64,000 nucleotides of DNA from Polydactylus sextarius (GCA_016801845.1 CM028924.1:9638501-9702500), one strand, 5' to 3'; positions 36,441-47,835 are shown, counted from the stretch's first letter. Notes: generated from the sequence alone by a model not told the origin. A program made the numbers and translations.

Positions 36441-36829
36441 ATTTTGATGGGTGTTTAAGTGGAAATTTGATTCTTGAAATTCTTCAAATCTAAAATGTTT
36501 TGGAGCTTAAATTGGTTCTTTGATATCAACTGATGAGAAGTGTCCGTTGGTTCGATTGAACCGCCCTCCAGCCGTGAATCAGGTACATTGGAGGTTTGTC
36601 GGATTTTGACAAATTTGAACCGTATTTCTGCTCTGTAACATCACAACATATTGATAACACAAAAAAAAAAAAAAAAAATCAAATACGTACAACGGCATCT
36701 CCAGCAAGCTTTTTTTTAGTGCGATGTTGTCCTTGTGAGAAACTTAAACTCGCTCTCTGATTCCCCTGAAGCGACTGAAGAATCCGTCATTGAACCTTGA
36801 AGCACATTCAGAAATAGTTTTCATTTGTG
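36441..36829. other. Interior between inverted arms
   Basis: Contains an A run at 36661-36678. Nothing else recognised. Confidence 0.5.
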
Positions 36830-37190
36830 CCGGCGGCTCCCATCCCAGGAGGGAATGGCCCAACTCTGTCCTCTTCCTCCGATTTAATATCTAAATTGAT
36901 AATTCAAGCAGAGAGCTCAGGAGATAAAGGTCCCAATAGACGGCTGATGTATGGTCCCTCGGCTCCAGACGTGGCGGTGTTCCTCTGGGCTGCTCTCACT
37001 CTCCCACTCTACCAAACTCTAAAACTGTCTCTTTACTGTGATTCACATCTCTGCAGCCGCGCCGAGATCGCGCTCATTCATCATGTGAACGATGGATATC
37101 TAATCTCAAAGTCGTGCTACCTGTGTTTTCTAATGGAACAAGAAACCACTGACCTTTGACCTCTCCCCCATATCTAATTCCCAGGCTCCA
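36830..37190. promoter_or_regulatory. Possible conserved non-coding block with DR1
   Basis: Repeat-free. Contains CCGATTTAATATCTAAATTG, ATAATTCAAGCAGAGAGCTC, GCCGAGATCGCGCTCATTCA and, at 37150-37162, the perfect DR1 TGACCTTTGACCT. A 110-codon plus-strand frame spans it (36827-37159) without a recognised domain. It sits between inverted repeat arms. The regulatory reading is inference from motif density. Confidence 0.25.
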
Positions 37191-37223
37191 TTTTTCTCTG
37201 TCCGAGCCGGCGTCACGTTTCTT

Positions 37224-37255
<32 letters not shown>

Positions 37256-37684
37256 TGCCCAGTGGGAGATTTTATTGAACACTTGAATATATATATACGG
37301 CACAAGTATCCGACATTAACACTCAACCAAATGTCAGAAGAATTTGCCTCTGGGGGGGAGTCACCCCTCCACACAGACCAGGACCTCTGTGAAACAACAC
37401 TATTTAAATGCCATATGTCGACTATATTTAGTCCTCGCTCTTTATATATTCACAAAGCTACTTTTTTAACAACTCTCCTCATTTGAATAAAAGAGCCAAA
37501 GAGAAAAGGCAGGTTGTAATAAGTCACAGTAGGTGTTGACTAGACTGTTTCATAGAGACAGAGTTGAAATTATTACACAAACTGAGTCTGCGTCTGAGCT
37601 TTTCTCTGACAACAAACCCTAGATGAGCTCCTTGAAATAAAGTAAACCTGAATATGAGAAACTATTTGCAAATATCAGACTTGT
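37191..37684. other. Non-coding, T run then unique block
   Basis: T run at about 37229-37250. 37340-37500 is repeat-free with CTATTTAAATGCCATATGTC and could belong to the same possible regulatory region. Confidence 0.4.
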
Positions 37685-37904
37685 TTCAATTAAAACCAAG
37701 ATATCAAAGACTGTGGTTTTAGTCTGGCAGACGTTTGACATTTTTACTTCATTCAGTCACAGAGGAAGCAGGTGAAGGTCTTTGGTTTGACTATGTCATA
37801 GTTATGGTTTAACCACACTACTTAAAAAGTAAAGATAAACAAGGTAAAGACTTTTGGTTTGACTGTGGTGGATTTTGGACTCTTTTTGTGGCGGTTATGT
37901 CAAT
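37685..37904 (-). repeat. Dispersed repeat, right inverted arm
   Basis: Inverse of 36238-36440 over about 200 bp with scattered changes. Similarity fades at about 37925, just before a T run. Confidence 0.85.
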
Positions 37905-38008
37905 ATTTTGGGTGAGTTTTGGCGTCTTTTTTTTTTTTTAATTTATTATTTTGTTTATTCATTTATTCATTTATTTATTTCCTTGTAAATCACAGCATCT
38001 CATGAACA

Positions 38009-38011
<3 letters not shown>

Positions 38012-38082
<71 letters not shown>
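38012..38082. repeat. AT microsatellite, about 71 bp
   Basis: Uninterrupted alternating AT, the longest simple repeat of the window, fully self-complementary and able to extrude as a cruciform. Confidence 0.98.
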
Positions 38083-38086
<4 letters not shown>

Positions 38087-38568
38087 TTAGCAGTTTTTAA
38101 GGTGGTGAATAATCATCCAAAAAGAAAAACATTAGATATTCTTCATCCTCTAGAGGCAACTTTGTAAAAATACATCATTTACTTTATCACTTATTCAGTC
38201 ATTTAGTTATAAATTGACATGAATGACATGAATTGACATTTTTTTTTTTTTTTGATCATTTTTTCTTTTGTACACATGATGTTTTCTGTTGCAAGTATTG
38301 AGGCATAAACAGTGAAATATTACAGCCACAGTCGCCCCATTTCTTTCAAAAAAAAAAGTAAAAAAAATGTAAAAAAATCCCAGGATATTGGATAAACATT
38401 ATATATAAAAGGCAATCAGCAGTTTTCAAAATGACGATTTAACATCCAGATAGATAACACATCAGGGTAATAATAATAATAAAAAAATCCTCTCTCCTCT
38501 CCAGGACTCGACTTGCAGCAGGTGAACGTCTGTCTCAACTGATCCTAGGTTGATTCAGGTGTTTGTGA
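38083..38568. other. AT-rich non-coding
   Basis: T run at about 38240-38254, A runs near 38348 and 38358, (AAT)n near 38470. No gene. Confidence 0.6.
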
Positions 38569-38576
38569 GTTATGAC

Positions 38577-39179
38577 CAGTAATGGGAATTTAGTAATGGG
38601 AAGTAATGGGAACTTTTTTCACTGACAGGTAATCTAATCAGTTACGATATTGAATCGTTACCGTTACCGCAGCTGCAAAGTTGCTTTTTCTTTTCTGGAG
38701 CAAGAGGTAAGGGAGAGGTGAAACCGCATCCCACACCCAAACCTGTGTGGAAGCGGTTTGAGTCCGTTTTCATTTCAGATGCATGTCAACAGATTGGACA
38801 GTTCACACCTCGCTGCAACTGGAAAATAGAAATAAAATCTATTTTTCTGCTCGGGAGGCGAGCGGTTGAGTGTTTTCATCCAAAATCCTATTAGAAGCTA
38901 TAACACAACTATACATTTCATATCAACTACTCTATCAGTGTGTGTATTGACAGGGAAATTTCAAAAGCCTCACAACTGTGTGAAAATATGACCACTCGCC
39001 TACAATTACATGAAACCAAAGTGATCATTTGTATTATGTGTAGTTGCATCATCAATAATTATTGTCCCTGATAATTAATTAATGTTACAAAGCTGTAATG
39101 TTACTAACTAACTCCAGTATTTAGAAGTAACTAACAACTGTAACTAATTACTTTTTTTAAAGTAACTTTCCCAACACTG
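38577..39179. mobile_element. 603-bp hAT-type non-autonomous element
   Basis: It ends TAACTTTCCCAACACTG, the well-known inverted terminus of a very common teleost hAT family, and starts CAGTAATGGGAATT, a decayed CAGTGTTGGG-type end. The flanks are GTTATGAC (38569-38576) and GTTATGTC (39180-39187), an 8-bp target duplication with one mismatch, the length expected for hAT. The right subterminal region (CTGTAACTAATTACTTTTTT) and the left one (AATCTAATCAGTTACGATA, ATCGTTACCGTTACCG) carry the GTTAC/GTAAC-rich sequence typical of the family. No transposase frame. Confidence 0.9.
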
Positions 39180-39187
39180 GTTATGTC

Positions 39188-40368
39188 AAACTCAGTGTGA
39201 AACCTCTTGTCTTGTCTTATGCCGCGACTGTGGGCGTCTGTCTTTCAACTTTTACTTTGATTGTTCCCCCTCTTCTTCCTCTCCTTCTTCATCTTCTCTT
39301 ACCAATTTCCTCTTTGTCCTTCTCCAGCAGATGATGATATTAATATCAGTAGAGAGCTCCAGCATCAAAGAGCCTGTGATGAATAATAATTATGGGGACA
39401 ATTACTGCGCATGGAGAAAGACACTCACAGACAGCTTCCTGTGCTTTTCAGGGATTGTTGAATGTTATCTTAGCCAGTGTCAGTGGTAAAGCATTTATAC
39501 ACCTTTATATAGAATATATACATGAACATGTTAATGTTATCTATGATGCAGCAGCCAAGGATCAAGATCAACAAGGTCAAATCAGTTCACGTCCAACTCA
39601 GAGTCTGATCACAAACTGTTTGTCCTCCACCAAGTTTATCATCACTATCATTGTGGGGATGTTTTTACTAATGAGAAGATGGAGTGAGAGGTTGATGGAG
39701 GGATCAGTGAAGCGTCAGTAGCGACGTAGACGTCGTGGTGAAGAGGATGAAGGAATAAGGTCACAGATCGTTCAGACCTGATCAGAATCAGCCTCTTGAC
39801 AGAGGTCAGAGATCTCAGCTAGTCCAGGTGGAGCTGGAAAGTGTAACAGTTTCTTTGGTAACTGTTGACGAACTTGACCGATACTGAACTACTCTAGCCG
39901 ATTCTGATCATTTTAAGGAGTCGAAAACCTCCTAATTGTGGTTTTTGAGCACCTAGACTTCCTTTTTTACCTCCTACCTCAAGTATTAAGTTGAGTTTTT
40001 TTATATTTTGATTGACTTTCTCACCTTTGAGCCACTTAAAAACACAAACACAACTCACACAACTGTCATGAGTTTAAGTGTCTTAATAGTAAAATGTGTC
40101 ACTGCACATTATGATGTCACATCTTCCTTATTTATAGGTTTGTTTTCCATCAGAAAAGCAGTAAAAATAGGACAGGTGTGTGTGTGTGTGTGTGTTGTAC
40201 AGTTTATTTTTGCCTCGGGTATTTTTATTGCTTCTCCACTTGATGTGTGTTTGAATCTGTTCAAATACACACGGAGACATTCACCGGGTTGAACTGAGGT
40301 TTATCCTGCGATCGACTCACTGAGCGTCGTCTCTGATCACAGCCCATTTTTGTTTCTGTCTTCGCTCA

Positions 40369-40403
<35 letters not shown>

Positions 40404-41191
40404 CACAAAGCAAAGTCAGAAGCAGAAAACAAAAGCCGACTCTCTGAAGAAACAGCTGAATAAGCATCAACCAAGTGCTTTTTAAGAATTTTGTTTTCTT
40501 TTACGAAAAGAAGCTTCAACGTATGATCCATTATCACTGGACTAGACTAACACATGTATGGTAGAGAAGTTTAAACCAAACAGTGTAACACGGCCTCTGT
40601 CACTGAACTGAACAACTGGTCAATGATCAATGAATTCTCATCACTTGATACCAAACAGTAGATATCAGTGAATGGATCTAATAAATAATAGTTTGTGATA
40701 CATCGTCTCTCTAGCAACAGTTGTTCCTAACTGTTATTAAAGGGACGGTCCACAGCTTTGGCACAAATTCATCATTTGATGCATCGTATCTGATGAAAGC
40801 TACAAGATTCTCATTAAATTTAATCTAAATATTAAAGTAATCTTTGTCATAGTCTGCTCTTCTGTTCCGTTGGTTCAGTATTGTTGAGTCATTTCCCGTT
40901 TTATTTTTTGAAGTAGTTCTACTTTCTACATGATCACCTGACCCCGACCCTAATGTGTCTCCACTTCCTTTCGTCTAAATAAAACTTTTACCCACTTTTT
41001 GTTGTTATCGTCCGGTTCACGTCCCCTAAGTTTCTTTTTTTTTTTTTTTTCCCCACTTTCAGTTTTGTTTCCTTATTTCCCTGAACTTCTTTAGTTTTTT
41101 ACTTTTCTTGACTTCAGGCTTGTTACGATTTTCAGTTTCACCCCAGTAGTTTTGTTCTGCCCTCCATTACTGCCCCGCACAACGAACACTA
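39188..41191. other. Non-coding with two TG microsatellites
   Basis: TG runs lie at 40176-40194 and 40373-40400. A block at 39330-39480 is repeat-free with GATGATATTAATATCAGTAG and ATGAATAATAATTATGGGG and could be regulatory. TTAAAGGGACGGTCCACAGC at 40737 resembles the end of a TTAA element, but no partner end was found. T run near 41036-41050. The 109-codon frame at 39392-39721 has no recognised domain. Confidence 0.45.
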
Positions 41192-41612
41192 GTAGTGTGT
41201 CTAAATCCAGATACTTCCGTTAGTACACTTCTTTGTAGTGTACTATGTTCACTATGTGCTTACTTCTGTAGTGCACGAATTTCAACAAGGTAATTTCATT
41301 TCTGGTTCACTTATTCGGACGGTGATTGTCGTCCACCAAGATATCTGCCGGCTTTGTTTTCAATTGTAATCAATAATGACAGTATTTTTAGCGCTGATGT
41401 GTGGCTCCATGTTTCATGTATGTAGCCAAGATGGCGTCATTTAGGGTGAGATGTGTCCATCGTTCCACGCTCAACTTTCTGACCGTAATGAGTGAAACCA
41501 TCTGGGTATTAACAGTTCACTGCATTTTTGAAATACTTGTCAGTGTGAACACTTACGCACTTAAAGTAGTAAGTGTAAAAAATGGAAGTATGTGAACTGA
41601 GATACATAGCAG
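41192..41612. mobile_element. Probable short foldback DNA element
   Basis: The left part (AGATACTTCCGTTAGTACACTT) and the right part (AGTAAGTGTAAAAAATGGAA, GTATGTGAACTGAGATAC) are imperfect inverted repeats. The interior has AAGATATCTGCCGGC and CCAAGATGGCGTCATTTAGG. The layout resembles a common teleost MITE with TACTTCC/GGAAGTA ends, but divergence is high and no target duplication was found. Confidence 0.5.
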
Positions 41613-42234
41613 GATAAGGATAATAACACTAGACACATGTACGGCAAATTAGGATCAACAGTAAGTAGGTCACCAGACAATACACAAAGAAAAACTACTT
41701 AAAAAAAAACAAAACTGAAATATACTGGAGCAATCTAACAGCAGGCAGACTGTGACCGTCTTTGATGTAGAAATAATATAACACATACATTGTTGTTTTC
41801 TGCCTTGTGAGCCGAAGTGAATGTGAGTTGTCGCATATGTGAGTCAACAGTGAACAGAGGTCGGAGTCGTGGCTTCTGCAGATGATTCATGCCTCTCTGT
41901 CTCTGTCCATGTAAATGAGTCACCGTTTAAACCATGAAAGGTCACATTTAATCTGAGCCGCCCCGGAGGCCGACGGAAAATAAAGACCACTGCGTTTGTT
42001 GATGAGCAAATCTTTTATCTCTTCTTCTTCTTTTCTTTCCTCTGATGAAAAGATGGAGTCTGAACCTGAGATTTAATCTGAGGTGAAGCAGCTGTTTAAT
42101 GCTTCCTCAGGCAGGTGTTGCACTCTCTGTGACACATGTGCACGCACCTTTTATTTAAAACCACCGTGCTGCCGTGATGTTTACACGGTGGTTTAGCGGT
42201 TTAGTCTGTGTCGGCGGCAGCGTCTTCACCGGTG
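41613..42234. other. Non-coding, nothing recognised
   Basis: No gene or repeat recognised. Confidence 0.5.
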
Positions 42235-42372
42235 CTTGTCAACGATAAATGGCTGTAAATCATGGTGAGAAGCAGCTACATCCTGTCTAGTTCACGTGAC
42301 CAGACGTAGAGTTTGGTGACGTCACGGTGTGATCGGGAGCTCAATCACTGACAAGTCTTAGGTCTAAGACCG
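42235..42372 (-). repeat. Fragment of a 'TTCACACTA' dispersed repeat
   Basis: Inverse of 53815-53945. Shared blocks are GTGAGAAGCAGC-TACATCC, GTCTAGTTCACGTGACCAGACG, TTTGGTGACGTCA and GATCGGGAGCTCAATCA. The fuller copy at 53690-53960 shows the family. Confidence 0.8.
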
Positions 42373-42771
42373 GACCACGACTTGTACCGACCTAACAGGA
42401 GGCACCAAATCCCTTCAGGGTCCTGGAACTGGACTGTACTTATGGGGACCAAAGTGCTGCACCTCAACATTTTAAATGTCTGCCAGAGGGTCGCGCAACC
42501 CTGGGGAACATGTTTTTTTTTTTTTTTTGCCGCACTAGCATAAAGTGTAATTGCACATCCACCTCAGTAGGTGGCAGGGTTTTTGCACCTAGCATGCACG
42601 CGCACACAGAACAGAGAAAGAGATATGAAGCGCAGAAAACAAACCTTATAATAATGATAATGATAATGAGGTAATGAGGCAAACAAAAGTCTCCCAAAAT
42701 CTAAGACGAGGAAATTTGACGAATGGATGCGGATGTATAATATTTTTGTTTTGTAGGTTAAAGTGTTTTAT
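42373..42771. other. Non-coding, nothing recognised
   Basis: T run at about 42512-42528. An AATGAT run lies near 42650-42670. No gene. Confidence 0.5.
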
Positions 42772-43379
42772 ACCGTAAAGCTGCAAATAACAGCCAAGTG
42801 GTGTCCTGTCCCTTTATCAGCCGGGGGCAGCAAGACATTTGGGCATCAAACTTCAGTCTCAAATAAAGACCGGGTCTGATTTTCCTCCTTGTCGTTGAGT
42901 TCAGCTCATTCTAACTCCCCCTGCACCCAGACCAGAGCATCCGAGCGGAGCGTGTGAAATATAGTCAGAGCGCAGCGCAGGTTCTTATCCAGAGGCCGGA
43001 GCCATCGCTCCGTCTCGCTCCGGTTCCGCTCTGATGCTGTGAGTCTAGGACATGCACCGGTCTATGCGGGCTTTTAAAAAGACGGAGCCGTGTGACCGCG
43101 CTGACGGCTGATGCGCCGCGCATGCACGCAGGCCTGATGTGAATTACACACACGCTCCCACGCAGCTCAAGGACAGCTTGGTGGTGTGGATCCGGCCATA
43201 GATACAAGTTTTCACTGATAAATGACAACGAAAGACTTAAAAACGTCACAAAACTTGAGCGCCACAGTGCTTTGGTACTTTGCATTAAAAATATAGGGGC
43301 AAATGTCTCATATAGACATTTGCACAGACAGTCATTTGGGAAAATAAACGCCCGGGCTGTTATTTGCAGCTTTACAGTG
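42772..43379. mobile_element. About 610-bp inverted-repeat DNA element
   Basis: The left terminus ACCGTAAAGCTGCAAATAAC then AGCC is the inverse of the right terminus GGCTGTTATTTGCAGCTTTA then CAGT, about 24 bp with one or two mismatches. Flanks GTTTTATA (left) and GTTTGAGA (right) agree at 6 of 8 positions, which would fit a worn 8-bp hAT duplication. The interior is unusually CpG-rich (42940-43130). A 106-codon minus-strand frame inside it has no recognised domain. Non-autonomous or internally deleted transposon. Confidence 0.8.
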
Positions 43380-44082
43380 TTTGAGAAGGACTGAATTAGA
43401 GTGAGTGTTTTTTAGGATCTGTACTTTACTTGAGTAGTCGGTCAAAAAATGTTTATAGTTTGACTAAGGATTTTTTTTTTTTTTTTTTTTCAGGCAAACT
43501 GATGCACTTTAAATGTAGTGGTAGTTTAGAGAGTTGCAGTGCTACTAGATACACTTTAAATCTTTCCTGTTACAGACTAAAAAACAATGCTAATAAAGTT
43601 ATTCTTTATTTTAAGTTGATCTCTTTTTGCTTTCTTTAATGTTAATAAGGACACAGCGTTATGCAGAGATGAACTTATAATAACAATTGTATAGACAAAT
43701 GATACTATTTATAGTCGCGGGGAGAAGGGGGGGCAAGAAATGTTTTCTTCTTCCAAAGGGGGCGTAACAAAAAAATAACTGAGAAGCACCGGGTTCGACG
43801 TAGGTTGAGGTTAGTGTCGGTTCAACTGTCATGGTTTGATAAAACATCATATCGGTGACGAAGAAAAGAGTTTTGTGTCCTGATCTCAGTGTGTTTGTTG
43901 TTCCTTTCTCTGTGTGTTTGATTAAACATCTCTTCTGTACGTTCATGATCCTCCTGCTGCTGCGTGTTTGCACATGTGATCTGTGTGTGTAATTATAGTC
44001 GATGTAAATAGGTCACAGTGTGCGGTGTAGCGCCGACGTCTCCGCCAGGAAGAACAATCGATGGCTCTTCTTTATCGTAATC
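43380..44082. other. Non-coding; repeat-like start
   Basis: GATCTGTACTTTACTTGAGTAG at 43417 recalls a widespread teleost repeat end, and 63540-63595 has a related stretch. T run at 43471-43490. The rest is unrecognised. Confidence 0.45.
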
Positions 44083-45763
44083 TCTCCGTCTCTTCACCTC
44101 CTCATCTCGCTCTACGCCTTCATCCATCACTTTACTCGCTGTAAATGCACAAACTTATTATTGTTAATGAATTAGTGGAACAGAATCACAAGAGCGTTCT
44201 TTTCTCTTCACACGGTTTGGCAGTGAGTATTCACACTGTTGTAAAAAAGGAGGTTGGATTTCTACAAATGTGGTACAAGCTTCACTGTTGAGAAGGTCAA
44301 AGGTCAAAAGTCACCTCGCAAACTTCTGAACTCTCACTAGGACTGACAGATGAAAATTCCTTTCGTCTAGTTTAAATATGAGGCTTATACTCATTTTTTT
44401 TTTACAATTTTTTTGTTCAAATGTTTGTTCGACCAAAAGACCATCAACAAATACTCACATTGTACAAACAGGAACCTGATAAATCTGATTTATTTCCTGT
44501 TTCGTCAAAGCCTCTGAGGTAAAATACAAATGTTCGTATTTAATTTTTCCACTAAATTCGTCGGTCGCACCAGTGACCTGGGCTGAGCAGGACCTCAGGC
44601 TTTTAATTTGAAAGTCAGACATGTCCGAAGCTTCCTCTGTGACCTTTGACCTCCGACACAGTCTCAGAGTCTATCAGCTGTTTATCTTTTGTTTTTGTTG
44701 CGAGGAGCCGTAATTAAAGGTCAAACGTTCGACACCGGACGTTTAACAGATATTCCCTGGACCCTTGTGTAACAGATCTGGAATCTGTTTAAATAATGAA
44801 ACAGCAACTAGTTGATAAAAAAAAAAAAAACTCCCACGATTCAGCAGCTCCTTCTTCTGGGTCGACCATCTGATACTATTAAATAAAACATCCACCAGTG
44901 CATTATGGGACGTCCAGAGCCTCCCCTCCCCGTCACGTCTCGGCTTCGAGGGAAATTCTCCGTTGGCCGAGTTTTATTCATTTATTTATTATATTTTGTC
45001 GCCAGTGAGATATAATCTAACCCAGCAAAGGTTTTAATGAAGCTGTCACACACACGGCCTGTTTTGAAATTATTCACATCCTCAACACACACCATATGTG
45101 TGTGTGTGTGTCTGCGTGTGTGTTTAAATCCATACAGTCTCAGCTACCGGAGCCTCCGGCCTTAAACTATTAATGAAGCAGCGAAGCAATTAAAAGGTTA
45201 AAACCAAAGACAATCTAACAGTCACATCACCGTCGACGACCTGCGACCGGAGAGAAGACGAAGCGATCTTTAATGCCAGTCGGTTATTCTGATTCGTTCT
45301 GATGGAAAGTTAATTGAATCCTGGAATGTGACAGTTTATCCCGTCGTGGTTCAGTTTGAACAGAAGGAGTCAAAAATATGTGTGAATGTGTACGGAAGCC
45401 CAGGAGGTAAACGTGAAACGGGTGGGAAAAGTTTTGACAAGTGAAACATAAAAGGTTTGAACTAGATTTTTTTTTTTTTCTTTTTACCAAATGGTGAATC
45501 TTTTGTTTGAGCACATGGAGGAAACCGTTAATTTGTTCTGTTCAGTTCTTCCTTCGTGTGCCTGAAATCAGTATTATGACTGTTTATAAAATCATTTTTT
45601 TAAATTCTGCTCATAAAAATGTTATTTGCTGCTGTGAAGTACTAATATAAAAATATTCTTGATCTACTATTTTTAAAGGTGTAAATCTGACATAAAGACT
45701 CATCACGCGTCGTCTGAGATTAAAAACATGTAGAAGCTTCGTCATCAGCTTCTTGACTCTGAG
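44083..45763 (+). repeat. Direct tandem duplication, unit 1 (1681 bp)
   Basis: This unit is repeated immediately downstream (45764-47450) at about 99% identity by eye. The unit begins TCTCCGTCTCTTCACC and ends CTTGACTCTGAG. The same 10 bp TCTCCGTCTC stand at the start of unit 1, at the unit junction (45764) and just after unit 2 (47451-47460), so the breakpoint has 10 bp of homology. The unit contains no recognised gene. It has an A run near 44818, a TG run near 45096, a T run near 45467 and a pair of facing DR1 sites (AGGTCAAAGGTCA at 44294 and its complement at 44640). Confidence 0.97.
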
Positions 45764-47450
45764 TCTCCGTCTCTTCACCTCCTCATCTCGCTCTACGCCT
45801 TCATCCATCACTTTACTCGCTGTAAACGCACAAACTTATTATTGTTAATGAATTAGTGGAACAGAATCACAAGAGCGTTCTTTTCTCTTCACACGGTTTG
45901 GCAGTGAGTATTCACACTGTTGTAAAAAAGGAGGTTGGATTTCTACAAATGTGGTACAAGCTTCACTGTTGAGAAGGTCAAAGGTCAAAAGTCACCTCGC
46001 AAACTTCTGAACTCTCACTAGGACTGACAGATGAAAATTCCTTTCGTCTAGTTTAAATATGAGGCTTATACTCATTTTTTTTTTACAATTTTTTTGTTCA
46101 AATGTTTGTTCGACCAAAAGACCATCAACAAAAACTCACATTGTACAAACAGGAACCTGATAAATCTGATTTATTTCCTGTTTCGTCAAAGCCTCTGAGG
46201 TAAAATACAAATGTTCGTATTTAATTTTTCCACTAAATTCGTCGGTCACACCAGTGACCTGGGCTGAGCAGGACCTCAGGCTTTTAATTTGAAAGTCAGA
46301 CATGTCCGAAGCTTCCTCTGTGACCTTTGACCTCCGACACAGTCTCAGAGTCTATCAGTTGTTTATCTTTTGTTTTTGTTGCGAGGAGCCAGAATTAAAG
46401 GTCAAACGTTCGACACGGACGTTTAACAGATATTCCTGGACCCTTGTGTAACAGATCTGGAATCTGTTTAAATAATGAAACAGCAACTAGTTGATAAAAA
46501 AAAAAAAAAAAAAAAACTCCCACGATTCAGCAGCTCCTTCTTCTGGGTCGACCATCTGATACTATTAAATAAAACATCCACCAGTGCATTATGGGACGTC
46601 CAGAGCCTCCCCTCCCCGTCACGTCTCGGCTTCGAGGGAAATTCTCCGTTGGCCGAGTTTTATTCATTTATTTATTATATTTTGTCGCCTGCAGCCAGTG
46701 AGATATAATCTAACCCAGCAAAGGTTTTAATGAAGCTGTCACACACACGGCCTGTTTTTAAATTATTCACATCCTCAACACACACCGTATGTGTGTGTGT
46801 GTCTGCGTGTGTGTTTAAATCCATACAGTCTCAGCTACCGGAGCCTCCGGCCTTAAACTATTAATGAAGCAGCGAAGCAATTAAAAGGTTAAAACCAAAG
46901 ACAATCTAACAGTCACATCACCGTCGACGACCTGCGACCGGAGAGAAGACGAAGCGATCTTTAATGCCAGTCGGTTATTCTGATTCGTTCTGATGGAAAG
47001 TTAATTGAATCCTGGAATGTGACAGTTTATCCCGTCGTGGTTCAGTTTGAACAGAAGGAGTCAAAAATATGTGTGAATGTGTACGGAAGCCCAGGAGGTA
47101 AACGTGAAACGGGTGGGAAAAGTTTTGACAAGTGAAACATAAAAGGTTTGAACTAGATTTTTTTTTTTTTTTTACCAAATGGTGAATCTTTTGTTTGAGC
47201 ACATGGAGGAAACCGTTCATTTGTTCTGTTCAGTTCTTCCTTCGTGTGCCTGAAATCAGTATTATGACTGTTTATAAAATCATTTTTTAAATTCTGCTCA
47301 TAAAAATGTTATTTGCTGCTGCAAAGTACTAATATAAAAATATTCTTGATCTACTATTTTTAAAGGTGTAAATCTGACATAAAGACTCATCACGCGTCGT
47401 CTGAGATTAAAAACATGTAGAAGCTTCGTCATCAGCTTCTTGACTCTGAG
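45764..47450 (+). repeat. Direct tandem duplication, unit 2 (1687 bp)
   Basis: Second copy of the preceding unit. Differences from unit 1 seen by eye are roughly a dozen substitutions, two single-base deletions near 46416 and 46435, a 6-bp insertion CTGCAG-type at about 46689-46694, and length changes in the A, T and TG runs. This is the level expected for a recent event or for copies kept alike by gene conversion. DR1 sites recur at 45975 and 46321. Short matching minus-strand frames in the two units (45284-45514 and 46975-47220) exist only because the sequence is duplicated. Confidence 0.97.
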
Positions 47451-47460
47451 TCTCCGTCTC

Positions 47461-47666
47461 ACCCGCCTCCTCTGTTCAACTCCATTAGTCAGCTGCGTCG
47501 CTAAATAGACTCTCTAACATCCGTGGCCTGAAATTGCTTCTGAGATGAACAGCTAAAAGCAACACTTTGAAATTACTTTCAAAATTAACTACCAAAGTCT
47601 GCGGCTCCAAATTGGCTGCAGAATGATCAATTAAAGGCAACAGACCTAAATAGCTCGGGAAAATGA
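47461..47666. promoter_or_regulatory. Possible conserved non-coding block
   Basis: Repeat-free segment starting exactly where the duplication ends: GCTAAATAGACTCTCTAAC, CTGAAATTGCTTCTGAGATG, GCAGAATGATCAATTAAAGG. The motif look is enhancer-like, but conservation is untested. Confidence 0.2.
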
Positions 47667-47689
47667 ACACACACACACACACACACACA
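47667..47689 (+). repeat. CA microsatellite
   Basis: About eleven CA units. Confidence 0.95.
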
Positions 47690-47835
47690 GGAATCAAGTT
47701 AGAAAAGTTCAAATTATAACTGTAGACAGATTTAATGGATCTGTTTGTTTCTAGACAGAAACAATGTCAGATTTAAGGAAAAGGACACAGTGTGTTTTTG
47801 TCTTCTCAAACCTTATGGAAGAAGAATAGCTTTAA

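Noticed and set aside
42965..43285. 106-codon minus-strand frame inside the inverted-repeat element
   Set aside because: No transposase or other domain; the interior is GC-rich, which lengthens random frames.
45284..47220. Two nearly identical minus-strand frames (45284-45514 and 46975-47220)
   Set aside because: Their similarity is explained by the 1.68-kb tandem duplication; the start regions differ through T-run slippage and there is no domain.
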